Shown in pieces: positions 1-5,769 of a DNA stretch of 36,528 bases. How positions within the stretch are numbered: the first letter of the stretch is position 1; the number at the start of each line of letters is the position of its first letter. The DNA lies in contig JACZSC010000004.1 of assembly GCA_022574415.1 (NCBI GenBank), positions 1 through 36,528 on the forward strand. Reading direction: 5' to 3'. Both the position numbers and the translations under genes were made by a program. The notes under the pieces are model-generated. The model did no database searches. It was not told the origin of the DNA and worked only from the letters and a program-made list of their open reading frames with translations. Origin of the DNA: Nitrososphaerota archaeon. Lineage in GTDB: Archaea; Thermoproteota; Nitrososphaeria; Nitrososphaerales; Nitrosopumilaceae.

Positions 1-114
1 CTTTTTCTCTTTATACTCAAATGAATACACTCTTAGAGGATATTCTCTAAAAGCACAAACAAGTCTTGCAAAATCTAAAAAACTAGCAGTTTGAACAAAA
101 TATTGATCTACCAT
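1..114 (-). CDS. Hypothetical protein, N-terminal part only (runs off the left edge)
   Basis: An open frame on the minus strand starts with ATG (complement of 112-114) and stays open for 38 codons to the window edge. The visible protein begins MVDQYFVQTASFLDFARLV and continues with a mix of aromatic and charged residues ending in a Lys/Glu-rich stretch. I do not recognise a family. The frame has ordinary codon use, but with only 38 codons visible the call rests on the open frame alone. Confidence 0.45.
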   Translation of the reverse strand, partial: MVDQYFVQTASFLDFARLVCAFREYPLRVYSFEYKEKK

Positions 115-228
115 TATTAAGAAAATAACTAATGTTGGATTAATTTCTTAAGGTTCTTAGGATGCAATGGTGAAGGAATTAAGTGATTTTTTAGAAGACA
201 TAGGAAAACAAGGTAATCATTGGATGGA

Positions 229-372
229 TTAGCCTTTTCCTATTCTGTACATTTTGGTACTACAGGTAGGACAGGTACCTTTTGTTGCAGGCCTACCATT
301 TTTCATGGTGACAGATTTTGGATTCTTTATCTCTCTTTTTGCTCTGCATTTTACACAGTATCCTGTTGTCAT
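229..372 (-). CDS. DUF5679-type zinc-ribbon mini-protein (47 aa)
   Basis: The minus-strand frame encodes 47 residues. It opens MTTGYCVKCRAKREIKNPK and has a second pair, CPTCSTKM, near the C-terminus. The two CxxC pairs about 25 residues apart make a compact zinc ribbon, and the spacing with the basic, NGRPA-containing middle matches the DUF5679 family found in many archaea and bacteria, whose function is unknown. Length is normal for that family. It is too short for most gene callers' cut-offs. The stop codon lies at 229-231. Confidence 0.85.
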   Translation of the reverse strand: MTTGYCVKCRAKREIKNPKSVTMKNGRPATKGTCPTCSTKMYRIGKG

Positions 373-433
373 AACAACTAATCCTAAACTTGATCCTATT
401 TAGAAAGATGCTGTAAATTTTGTTTAACAATAA

Positions 434-571
434 ACAGCTCTAAAATACAAAGCGTATTCCCTTTACTTCTTAGAAAGATTTGAAGAGGCTAGAACTTGTT
501 ACAAACAAGCAAAGAAACTGAAGGATAAGGAATCTGATCTAGGACATAACAAGAATGAATGGGGAACATGA
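434..571 (+). pseudogene. Remnant of a TPR (tetratricopeptide repeat) protein, 3' end only
   Basis: The frame from 434 to the TGA at 569-571 has no plausible start codon and is preceded in frame by TAA stops, yet its translation has a clear TPR pattern: a helix containing ALKYKAYSLYFLERFEEA followed by a second helix with CYKQAKKLK. Further upstream in the same frame (about 376-433), broken by three stops, there is TPR-like NPKLD. I read this as the decayed tail of a TPR gene whose front has gone or degenerated. TPR proteins mediate protein-protein contacts; no function is expected from this fragment. Confidence 0.5.
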
Positions 572-630
572 TACTATTATCAGATTTGATAATTACAATT
601 CAATCTTAAATTTTATAATTTCCTACCACT

Positions 631-720
631 ATGGTGCTTTACTGCAAAAAACATCATTGGCATTATGAGGATTCTTGTACTTTTTGTAACTATGAGGCAA
701 GTCGTAAAAAAAGATCATAA
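631..720 (+). CDS. Cys/His-rich mini-protein (29 aa), possible zinc knuckle
   Basis: ATG at 631 to TAA at 718-720 gives 29 residues with the pattern C-x3-HHxH-x5-C-x2-C (MVLYCKKHHWHY at the start, then CTFCNYEASRKKRS). Three Cys and three His in a 29-residue chain with a basic tail suggest a single zinc site and perhaps nucleic-acid contact. There is no SD in front, so it would have to be leaderless. I know no named family. The case rests on the Cys/His pattern and on several similar mini-genes nearby. Confidence 0.45.
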   Translation: MVLYCKKHHWHYEDSCTFCNYEASRKKRS

Positions 721-1049
721 AGATATTCCCCCAGCAAAATTTGTAAAAATGGCTAAAGTGCATAAATGGAAATTGGGGGGGAGGTAAAAGATTTCAAAGG
801 TAGGGTGAAGGTGACCAGGGTTTAGAACAGTTTGTATGCTCTATCAATCATGGAACAGTAAGTATGGCAACTGAACCAAATTGGATTAAGGCCACCTTCT
901 ACATATTATTCAATATAAGATACTTAAGTCTTGCATAGATTTATGAAATCAAATTGATTAACATTTGATACTAACTGTTAATGATCAATTATTTCGGATT
1001 GTGACGTAATTTAGAAAAATAGTTATTTTCGTTCTACAATATCATTATT
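721..1049. other. Intergenic stretch, no supported gene
   Basis: About 330 nt. It contains a run of seven G (775-781), unusual in this AT-rich DNA, and a short open stretch ending with TAG at 936-938 that has no convincing start. It also contains the first copy of the 24-bp motif (958-981). I see no RNA gene signature. It may be decayed coding sequence. Confidence 0.4.
958..981 (+). repeat. 24-bp dispersed motif, copy 1
   Basis: This copy matches the shared core TTTGATACGAACTGTTAA with one change (CTAAC for CGAAC). It has perfect arms TTAACA (958-963) and TGTTAA (976-981) separated by 12 bp, which resembles an operator for a dimeric regulator. It lies 68 nt before the ATG of the DUF1059 gene at 1050. 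Confidence 0.75.
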
Positions 1050-1217
1050 ATGGCAAAATTCACCTGCCGAGATTATGGTTTTGATTGTGATTTTATTGCC
1101 GAAGGAGACAATATTGCAAAGGTAATAGAGGAATATGGAAAACATTCCTGTGATGAACATGGAATAGAATATTCCAAAGAGGCCTTGATGCAGTTTATTT
1201 TGAGGAAGCATGGATAA
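1050..1217 (+). CDS. DUF1059 domain protein (55 aa)
   Basis: ATG at 1050 to TAA at 1215-1217. The protein starts MAKFTCRDYGFDCDFIAEG, the hallmark opening of DUF1059 small proteins. It continues with a helix (AKVIEEYGKH) and a CDEHG segment before a C-terminal helix. The family is widespread in archaea and bacteria and its function is unknown; the Cys and His residues suggest metal binding. The length is typical. The gene is preceded by copy 1 of the 24-bp motif. A leaderless or near-leaderless start is likely because no SD is visible. Confidence 0.85.
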   Translation: MAKFTCRDYGFDCDFIAEGDNIAKVIEEYGKHSCDEHGIEYSKEALMQFILRKHG

Positions 1218-1242
1218 AACTAATACTGAAAATTAGGAGGGA

Positions 1243-1350
1243 TTATTTTCTCAAGTCACTTTTGACTAACCACTTTCTACACTTGTCACATTTTGTTAAC
1301 TCTTCATTCAAGCTAATAAACAAATTGCCGCAGGAAGAACATTAGCTCAT
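1243..1350 (-). pseudogene. Zinc-ribbon mini-gene with a stop at codon 3
   Basis: Read on the minus strand from ATG (complement of 1348-1350) the frame is Met-Ser-stop, then 32 further codons: CSSCGNLFISLNEELTK, then CDKCRKWLVKS and a basic end, closing with TAA (complement of 1243-1245). The two CxxC pairs 15 residues apart form a convincing mini zinc ribbon. The third codon is TAA, one base from AAA (Lys), GAA (Glu) or CAA (Gln). Either the gene was inactivated recently, or it starts downstream at a TTG and loses the first CxxC. Confidence 0.5.
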
Positions 1351-1449
1351 TTTTCGGTGTAAGAAATACCTGGTTCTCATGATAAAATTTTCACCAAAAT
1401 ATACTATAACTGTTGTGAAAAATGAGACGGTGTTTTTACAACAGGTGGT

Positions 1450-1632
1450 ATGACACTTTTCTCAAAACTGATAATCAACAATGGGTTATATTGTGTCAAA
1501 AGTTTAGAAAGCACGTTGTCTGAGAACCAAGAGACAGAAATTGGTTGTATGTATACAAAGTGTAACTGTAAGACAATTGTTCCACTCGTAGTTTCAATTT
1601 GTGACCATTGCCTCAAAGGCCACCACTCATAA
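1450..1632 (+). CDS. Small Cys-rich protein with C-terminal ICxHCxxGxH motif (60 aa)
   Basis: ATG at 1450 to TAA at 1630-1632. The first half is plain; the second half holds CMYTKCNCKTI, then ICDHCLKGHHS at the end. The final block has the same spacing as the 35-aa protein at 3165-3272 (CxC, 10-11 residues, ICxHCxxGxH), so both belong to one small family likely to bind a metal ion, probably zinc, through Cys and His. No SD is seen before the start, so the exact N-terminus is uncertain. I do not know a name for this family. Confidence 0.55.
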   Translation: MTLFSKLIINNGLYCVKSLESTLSENQETEIGCMYTKCNCKTIVPLVVSICDHCLKGHHS

Positions 1633-1653
1633 AATTGAATAAACTCTCCTGAC

Positions 1654-1791
1654 ATGAAAAGAACACCAGCAATGAAAAACAATGAAAAAATCTGGAAGTT
1701 AGAATATTGGGAATCTGTCTCTCATCAAGAACCTGATGAACAAAATAAAGTAAAAGAAGACGATGAAAATTATTCTGGTAAGACACAATAA
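1654..1791 (+). CDS. Small acidic hypothetical protein (45 aa)
   Basis: ATG at 1654 to TAA at 1789-1791. The front is basic and the rest strongly acidic (stretches such as EPDEQNK and KEDDENY). No motif is recognised and it may be disordered. It lies between the Cys-rich gene ending at 1632 and the membrane protein starting near 1809, on the same strand with short gaps, so it could be co-transcribed. Evidence is only the open frame and position. Confidence 0.3.
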   Translation: MKRTPAMKNNEKIWKLEYWESVSHQEPDEQNKVKEDDENYSGKTQ

Positions 1792-1808
1792 CAAGTTTGA
1801 AACTACAA

Positions 1809-2228
1809 ATGATGGCTATGAAAAAATTGGATGTTTTTACCAATTTTAAATTCGTGTTTATTCCCGCCATAGCAATAGTCTCATTTTCTCATTTTATGGT
1901 AGTGCTGTTTGGTCAAACCATTCCTAATATTGTCTGGTCGTTTTTCAAAGAGGTGGGCTTTGTCATAGTTTTAGCAGCGGCTCTTATCTTTGCAATCACG
2001 TGGTTCTGGAGAACAATTCCCCACAACAGGCCAAAAAATTATTCCATATTCAGTTTTGATGTTTTTGGACAAGAATCAAAAATTGATGGATTGCGTACAG
2101 AGTTTAAGACTCATGACGTAGCATGGAGTTTTATGAAGCAGTACAAAAAATCCTATCCTTTGCATCATTTTGCATTGATACCAGACATATCCAAAACAGA
2201 GAAAAAAACCATCATAAGATATCTTTAG
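1809..2228 (+). CDS. Small membrane protein, two helices (about 139 aa)
   Basis: I place the start at the ATG at 1809; a TTG in frame at 1797 and an ATG at 1818 are alternatives. Two hydrophobic segments follow closely, one around residues 13-33 (FIPAIAIVSFSHFMVVLF) and one around 42-63 (VGFVIVLAAALIFAITWFW). A soluble C-terminal half follows, with segments such as FDVFGQESKIDGLRTEF. No family is recognised. The second helix and the polar tail suggest an inner-membrane protein with a cytoplasmic domain, but this is inference. Confidence 0.65.
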   Translation: MMAMKKLDVFTNFKFVFIPAIAIVSFSHFMVVLFGQTIPNIVWSFFKEVGFVIVLAAALIFAITWFWRTIPHNRPKNYSIFSFDVFGQESKIDGLRTEFKTHDVAWSFMKQYKKSYPLHHFALIPDISKTEKKTIIRYL

Positions 2229-2261
2229 AAAAACTCTAGATTAATTCAATTTTCAAACATG

Positions 2262-2285
2262 AAAAGATTTGATCCGAACTGTTAA
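2262..2285 (+). repeat. 24-bp dispersed motif, copy 2
   Basis: Here the core reads GATTTGATCCGAACTGTTAA, with the left arm degenerate (AAAAGA) and the right arm intact (TGTTAA). It lies 33 nt after the stop at 2228 and 74 nt before the RAM-domain gene at 2360. Confidence 0.65.
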
Positions 2286-2359
2286 ACGAAATACCAAAGA
2301 ATTTACAAATCCAAGTTTCATTAAAGAGGCTTGAAATACGATAATTGTGTAGTTATACC

Positions 2360-2599
2360 ATGACAATAGCGTATGTGTTAATTAATTGTGATTTAGGTTA
2401 TGAGGAACAAATCATTGAAGAGCTGAAGCATCTTTCAGATGTTAAAGAGACGCATGGAACTTTTGGCGCCTATGACATTCTTGCAAAGGTTGAGTCAGCT
2501 AATGTAGAAACTCTAAGAGAAACAATAATGTGGAAAATTCGAAAAATGGGTCGTGTGAGGTCTACCCTAACGCTGATGGGGATAGAAGGTCAGGAATAA
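2360..2599 (+). CDS. Standalone Lrp/AsnC effector-domain (RAM) protein (79 aa)
   Basis: The start is the ATG at 2360; a TTG in frame at 2345 is less likely because the paralogue at 3996 aligns from this Met. The protein is a lone RAM domain, the small-molecule-binding and oligomerising part of Lrp/AsnC regulators, without the DNA-binding helix-turn-helix. The beta strand IAYVLINCDLG, the helix ending LKHLSDVKETHG, and GAYDILAKV are the usual landmarks. Such proteins form dimers or octamers and bind amino acids or partner regulators; the ligand here is unknown. It is one of three paralogues within 1.9 kb and is closest to 3996-4229, including matching DNA just upstream. Confidence 0.85.
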   Translation: MTIAYVLINCDLGYEEQIIEELKHLSDVKETHGTFGAYDILAKVESANVETLRETIMWKIRKMGRVRSTLTLMGIEGQE

Positions 2600-2666
2600 G
2601 AATAAGCAATAGATGCAAGGGACTTGGAAATATTGAAAATCTAGCTGACCTTGGAATTATAAAATC

Positions 2667-2783
2667 ATGAACATTAAACTCTCTATTAAGGAAAACAAGG
2701 CTGCTAGCATTCTTATAATACTGGTATTTTCACTTGTGATAATAAAATTATTTTTTGCCGAGTCATTTTTTTCTGGTAGGTAA
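2667..2783 (+). CDS. Single-helix membrane micro-protein (38 aa)
   Basis: ATG at 2667 to TAA at 2781-2783. A basic front (KLSIKENK) is followed by one hydrophobic span of about 20 residues containing SILIILVFSLVIIKLFF, then a short polar end. The positive-inside pattern predicts the N-terminus in the cytoplasm. It sits between two RAM-domain genes on the same strand (35 nt before the second), so it may be co-transcribed. No family is recognised. Confidence 0.45.
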   Translation: MNIKLSIKENKAASILIILVFSLVIIKLFFAESFFSGR

Positions 2784-2817
2784 AATGTGCCCATATCTGA
2801 AAACGGTTTTTTAGAAA

Positions 2818-3054
2818 ATGGCGATGGCATTCGTGTTAATCAACTGTGAATTAGGGGCAAAGGAGTTCGTTATTTCAGAACTCAAAGAAATCGAAACTGT
2901 AAAGGAGGTTAGGGGAGTTCTTGGTACCTACGATATTATAGTCAAACTAGAAGCTGGGCCGTTAGATGAAATAAGCAAAACAGTAACTTTGAAAATTCGT
3001 AAGTTGGACAAAATTCGTTTTACAATGACTTTGAATGTCATCAAAGGTCAGTAA
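2818..3054 (+). CDS. Standalone Lrp/AsnC effector-domain (RAM) protein (78 aa)
   Basis: ATG at 2818 to TAA at 3052-3054. The fold is the same lone RAM domain as the neighbours: MAMAFVLINCELG, then VRGVLGTYDIIVKLE, and a C-terminal IRFTMTL strand. It is the most divergent of the three copies, with a different helix 1 and C-terminal half, and its upstream DNA does not match the other two. It lacks a DNA-binding domain, so it would act as a ligand sensor or as a mixed-oligomer partner of a full-length Lrp protein. That is inferred from the family. Confidence 0.85.
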   Translation: MAMAFVLINCELGAKEFVISELKEIETVKEVRGVLGTYDIIVKLEAGPLDEISKTVTLKIRKLDKIRFTMTLNVIKGQ

Positions 3055-3164
3055 CAAAAGAGACTAGAGGGGACACAATCATCATAGGATTTACCATACG
3101 TGTGGTTCCTCTCTAATTTTGAAACGATATAAAAAGCAGAGATCACTATCTTCTGATTAGAATT

Positions 3165-3272
3165 TTGCAATATAAGAAATGTCCATGCAAATGTGGTTGC
3201 ACTAAAACAATATCAAATGTGTTTTATGATATTTGCATTCACTGTACACTTGGAACACATAAAAAACCTTAA
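3165..3272 (+). CDS. Cys-rich mini-protein with ICxHCxxGxH motif (35 aa, TTG start)
   Basis: The frame has no ATG; TTG at 3165 is the best start after an in-frame TGA at 3120. The protein contains KCPCKCGCTKTI, then ICIHCTLGTHKKP at the end, so six Cys and two His in 35 residues. The C-terminal block matches the end of the protein at 1450-1632, which supports this frame over the ATG-started one nearby. A likely zinc or other metal site; function unknown. Confidence 0.5.
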   Translation: MQYKKCPCKCGCTKTISNVFYDICIHCTLGTHKKP

Positions 3273-3342
3273 TAAAATGAATTGTGAACCATTTGTTCGA
3301 AATACCCTTATACTGAATTCTCTAGGTTTTATTTGAAGTAAA

Positions 3343-3423
3343 ATGACAATCATTTTTGTTCCAATCAGACCAAGTAGAAGAAACGAAGAATTAGATGAAT
3401 TAGAAGAGACAGAAGAACAATAA
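3343..3423 (+). CDS. Possible 26-aa micro-protein with acidic tail
   Basis: ATG at 3343 to TAA at 3421-3423 encodes a hydrophobic start (MTIIFVPIRPSRR) and a Glu-rich end. A TATA-like stretch at about 3307-3312 would place transcription start close to the ATG, as in leaderless archaeal genes. Copy 3 of the 24-bp motif follows 35 nt after the stop. There is no homology evidence, so this is tentative. Confidence 0.3.
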   Translation: MTIIFVPIRPSRRNEELDELEETEEQ

Positions 3424-3458
3424 ATTTCTGAAAGAATTTGTCCCAAAAACTTGTTTAA

Positions 3459-3482
3459 TTTACATTTGATACGAACTGTTAA
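3459..3482 (+). repeat. 24-bp dispersed motif, copy 3
   Basis: The core TTTGATACGAACTGTTAA is exact. The arms are TTTACA and TGTTAA, one mismatch from a perfect inverted repeat. It lies between the micro-ORF ending at 3423 and the 3' end of the convergent gene at 3502, so it is not in front of any visible start. Confidence 0.75.
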
Positions 3483-3501
3483 CCGAACTCGCAAAGTGTG
3501 G

Positions 3502-3819
3502 TTATTCCTTGTAAAAGAAAAAATGATCTAGAACGCTGTCCTTAATTTCGTCCAGATAAGATTCCAAAATTTTTCTTATTTCGATCAGTTCGCCAGATGA
3601 TGGAAATCTTTCGTATGTATTCATGTAATCACCAATGATTAAACCAATTAGGAAACCTGCCTTGTGACCATACTTGAAATCATCATCATACTGATATCCC
3701 CAAACCTTCTGTTTTAATTCGGGACTAGAGATCTCGTTTGATTTCAGAGTTTTATGAATAAGGGATGTGATTTTATCATGAAATTTTTCTTCCAGAACCA
3801 CAATTCTACTTTGATCCAC
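3502..3819 (-). CDS. Hypothetical protein (105 aa, GTG start)
   Basis: The start is GTG (complement of 3817-3819) and the stop is at 3502. The protein is mostly helical and charged. Its middle (GYQYDDDFKYGHKAGFLIGL) includes a short glycine/hydrophobic stretch that could pack as a helix but is too short for a confident membrane span. I recognise no family. It is transcribed toward the accessory zone, opposite to the surrounding RAM genes. Confidence 0.6.
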   Translation of the reverse strand: MDQSRIVVLEEKFHDKITSLIHKTLKSNEISSPELKQKVWGYQYDDDFKYGHKAGFLIGLIIGDYMNTYERFPSSGELIEIRKILESYLDEIKDSVLDHFFFYKE

Positions 3820-3877
3820 ATCTAATAAAAAGAGAAACCTGAGCGCTTTTTATGTTTGAAATGGCAATGGAACAATG

Positions 3878-3952
3878 CGGAAGCTAACAAATACTATTAT
3901 GAGATTTACTTGTTCCTGTACCGCTATTGGAACACCCCTCCGTTGGCTTCCG
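3878..3952. repeat. Inverted repeat, 11-bp arms with 53-nt spacer
   Basis: CGGAAGCTAAC (3878-3888) pairs with GTTGGCTTCCG (3942-3952), leaving one G-T wobble if transcribed from the plus strand. It lies in the gap between divergent genes (GTG at 3819 on minus, ATG at 3996 on plus). It could be a structured leader or a small RNA, or chance. Confidence 0.4.
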
Positions 3953-3995
3953 TTTTCTTTCAAGACTTGAAATATGATGTTTGCGTAATTGTGTT

Positions 3996-4229
3996 ATGGA
4001 AATAGCTTATGTTTTGATTAATTGTGATTTGGGATGTGAGAAAGCAATAATTGATAAGCTAAAACATCTTGATAATGTCAAAGAAGTCCACGGAGTTTTT
4101 GGTGTATATGATATCCTTACAAAGGTAGAGTCAGATAGTGCAGAAAATCTAAGGGATACAATTACCTGGAAAATTAGAAAATTAAACAGGGTAAGGTCAA
4201 CGCTTACGCTGATGGTAACAGAGGGCTAG
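3996..4229 (+). CDS. Standalone Lrp/AsnC effector-domain (RAM) protein (77 aa)
   Basis: The start is the ATG at 3996 (a TTG in frame at 3981 is rejected by alignment with the paralogue). It begins MEIAYVLINCDLGCEK and is very similar along its whole length to the protein at 2360-2599. The DNA upstream is also alike: CTTGAAATAYGAT about 30-34 nt before each ATG. The two therefore look like a duplication that included the promoter. The family is an amino-acid or effector-binding dimer without DNA-binding domain. Confidence 0.85.
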   Translation: MEIAYVLINCDLGCEKAIIDKLKHLDNVKEVHGVFGVYDILTKVESDSAENLRDTITWKIRKLNRVRSTLTLMVTEG

Positions 4230-4421
4230 GACATACATTCTACACCCTAGAAAATTACCAAAGGGCAGTAGTTTACAAGAAGCAACATCCTGAAAGTAAG
4301 CGATGGTTTCTTACAACTAATCCTGACGATATGAATGAAAATAATCTAGGTTTCCTTTCTACCTGTTATTAGATAATTAATTTAATCACCAAGTTTAAGA
4401 CCTCACACACTTGAATGAGAC

Positions 4422-5327
4422 ATGATTAAACTAATTCCTAACATCAAACAAAGTTGTTCAAGATGTGGGAAGAAGGAACTAATCACAGATACCGAAACAG
4501 GTGAGATTTTTTGTGGTGGTTGTGGTTATGTATCATCTGAACGTGTAGAAAGTACTGGTCCTGAGAGGCGCTCATTTCCTGATGACAGAATCAATAGAGA
4601 AAGGACGGGAGTTGGTACATCTTTAGCAATACATGATCAGGGTCTGTCAACAGTAATCAACCCAACAAACAGAGATTCCACAGGAAAACCTCTTTCTTAT
4701 TCTATGAAAAAGACTCTCAAGCGTCTAAGAATATGGGATAGTAGAACTCAAAATGAACGAATGGATAGGAACTTTAGACAAGCTTTTAGTGAATTATATA
4801 GATTAAAGGACAAACTTGCAATTTCAGACGCAGTAATTGAAAAAGCTGCATACATCTACAGAAAGGCTCTTGAAAAAAAACTGGTGAGAGGCAGATCAAT
4901 TCCTGCTATGATTGGTGCAGCGTTATATGCAGCATGTCGTGACACAGAGACCCCAAGAACTTTGAACGATATTACAGCAGCAATTAACATTAAAAGAAAA
5001 GACCTAACTCTCTGCTACAGGATTTTGGTAAAGGAATTAGGTCTTAAGATGCCAGTGGTAGATTCAGTACAGTGTGTTGCCAGAATTGCCAGCAAGGCGG
5101 GACTTTCTGAAAAAACAAAACGCTATGCAGTAAAGATTCTCAAAAAAGCCAAAGAAAATAACATTTCAGCAGGAAAAGATCCAATGGGACTGGCAGCATC
5201 TGCTCTATACATTTCAAACACTAGGATGGGAATGAAATGCTCGCAGAAGATTATAGCTCAGGCAGCTGATATAACTGAGGTAACGGTCCGAAACAGGTGT
5301 CACGGTCTGAAGTTACTAGACATCTAG
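4422..5327 (+). CDS. tfb: Transcription initiation factor B (TFB), archaeal TFIIB homologue (301 aa)
   Basis: TFB recruits RNA polymerase to TBP-bound promoters. The N-terminal zinc ribbon uses CSRCGKK (about residues 12-18) and CGGCGYVSSE (about 31-40). A B-reader/linker with PERRSFPDD follows, then two cyclin folds (about 110-200 and 205-300), with RGRSIPAMIGAALYAACRD in the first and DPMGLAASALYISN in the second. Length is normal. A TATA-like TTTAAG at about 4394 lies 28 nt before the ATG, suggesting a leaderless start. Thaumarchaea usually carry several TFBs; this one, inside the accessory zone, may be a specialised copy. Motif copy 4 starts 3 nt after its stop. Confidence 0.95.
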   Translation: MIKLIPNIKQSCSRCGKKELITDTETGEIFCGGCGYVSSERVESTGPERRSFPDDRINRERTGVGTSLAIHDQGLSTVINPTNRDSTGKPLSYSMKKTLKRLRIWDSRTQNERMDRNFRQAFSELYRLKDKLAISDAVIEKAAYIYRKALEKKLVRGRSIPAMIGAALYAACRDTETPRTLNDITAAINIKRKDLTLCYRILVKELGLKMPVVDSVQCVARIASKAGLSEKTKRYAVKILKKAKENNISAGKDPMGLAASALYISNTRMGMKCSQKIIAQAADITEVTVRNRCHGLKLLDI

Positions 5328-5330
5328 GCA

Positions 5331-5357
5331 TTAACATTTGATACGAATCTGTTGTTA
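5331..5357 (+). repeat. 24-bp dispersed motif, copy 4
   Basis: The left part TTAACATTTGATACGAA is perfect. One extra T follows, and the right arm reads CTGTTGTTA instead of CTGTTAA. It lies 3 nt after the TFB stop and about 40 nt before the micro-protein start at 5396. Confidence 0.7.
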
Positions 5358-5395
5358 GTTCTTTTTGTATCTGATTAACGTAATAATAGTTCAAA

Positions 5396-5494
5396 ATGCT
5401 GATAAAATGGATTATAAGAATTGGTTTTATTTTGGTAATTTTAGGAGTTATTTATTTTGGAATTAGTAGTTATCTAAATTCTGCTGGGTCTTAA
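5396..5494 (+). CDS. Single-helix membrane micro-protein (32 aa)
   Basis: ATG at 5396 to TAA at 5492-5494. A short basic front (MLIKWIIR) leads into one hydrophobic span with IGFILVILGVIYFGI, and the protein ends with a few polar residues. It is the second such micro-protein in this zone after 2667-2783, but I see no sequence similarity between the two. It lies about 40 nt after motif copy 4. Function unknown. Confidence 0.45.
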   Translation: MLIKWIIRIGFILVILGVIYFGISSYLNSAGS

Positions 5495-5520
5495 TAGTTC
5501 CATTAACAGTTTGCAAATAT

Positions 5521-5676
5521 TCATTCAATTCCAGCCCCACCTGTAGTATTTTTCTTAAACTCTTCCATCTTATGAGAGCATGTAAGTAATTCTTCGGGAG
5601 AATGTTTATTTTTTGGTCTTCTACACATGGGACAGATTTCATCCCCTTCTTTTGGTTTACGAGGTTCAGTCACCAT
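5521..5676 (-). CDS. Small Cys/His protein (51 aa)
   Basis: ATG (complement of 5674-5676) to TGA (complement of 5521-5523). The sequence has CPMCRRPKNKHS in the first third and CSHKMEEFKKN later, giving C-x2-C, then H, then C-x-H as candidate metal ligands. It is basic at the front and ends in a Gly-rich tail. The pattern suggests a zinc-binding mini-protein; no family name is recognised. It is transcribed opposite to the genes on either side. Confidence 0.55.
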   Translation of the reverse strand: MVTEPRKPKEGDEICPMCRRPKNKHSPEELLTCSHKMEEFKKNTTGGAGIE

Positions 5677-5717
5677 ATTATCAATACATGAAAATCACTT
5701 TTAACAATTCAGAAGTT

Positions 5718-5741
5718 TTTTTATTTGATACGAACTGTAAA
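5718..5741 (+). repeat. 24-bp dispersed motif, copy 5
   Basis: The core TTTGATACGAACTGTAAA is preserved with one T lost at the right arm, and the left arm is a T-run. It lies 28 nt before the ATG of the secreted protein at 5770. Confidence 0.65.
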
Positions 5742-5769
5742 TTCAAAATACTTATCTCACCAACACTAA

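Noticed and set aside
167-232. 21-codon ATG frame converging with the DUF5679 gene
   Set aside because: Very short, no motif and no promoter; overlaps the end of a better-supported gene.
775-790. G-run followed by AGG, looks like a ribosome-binding site
   Set aside because: No start codon with a sustained frame follows within a usable distance.
839-938. Protein-like open stretch with ATG at about 863
   Set aside because: Only about 24 codons after the ATG, no motif, and no promoter; noted only as possible decayed coding.
1404-1870. Minus-strand frames overlapping 1450-1791
   Set aside because: No recognisable motifs; the plus-strand frames carry the conserved Cys pattern.
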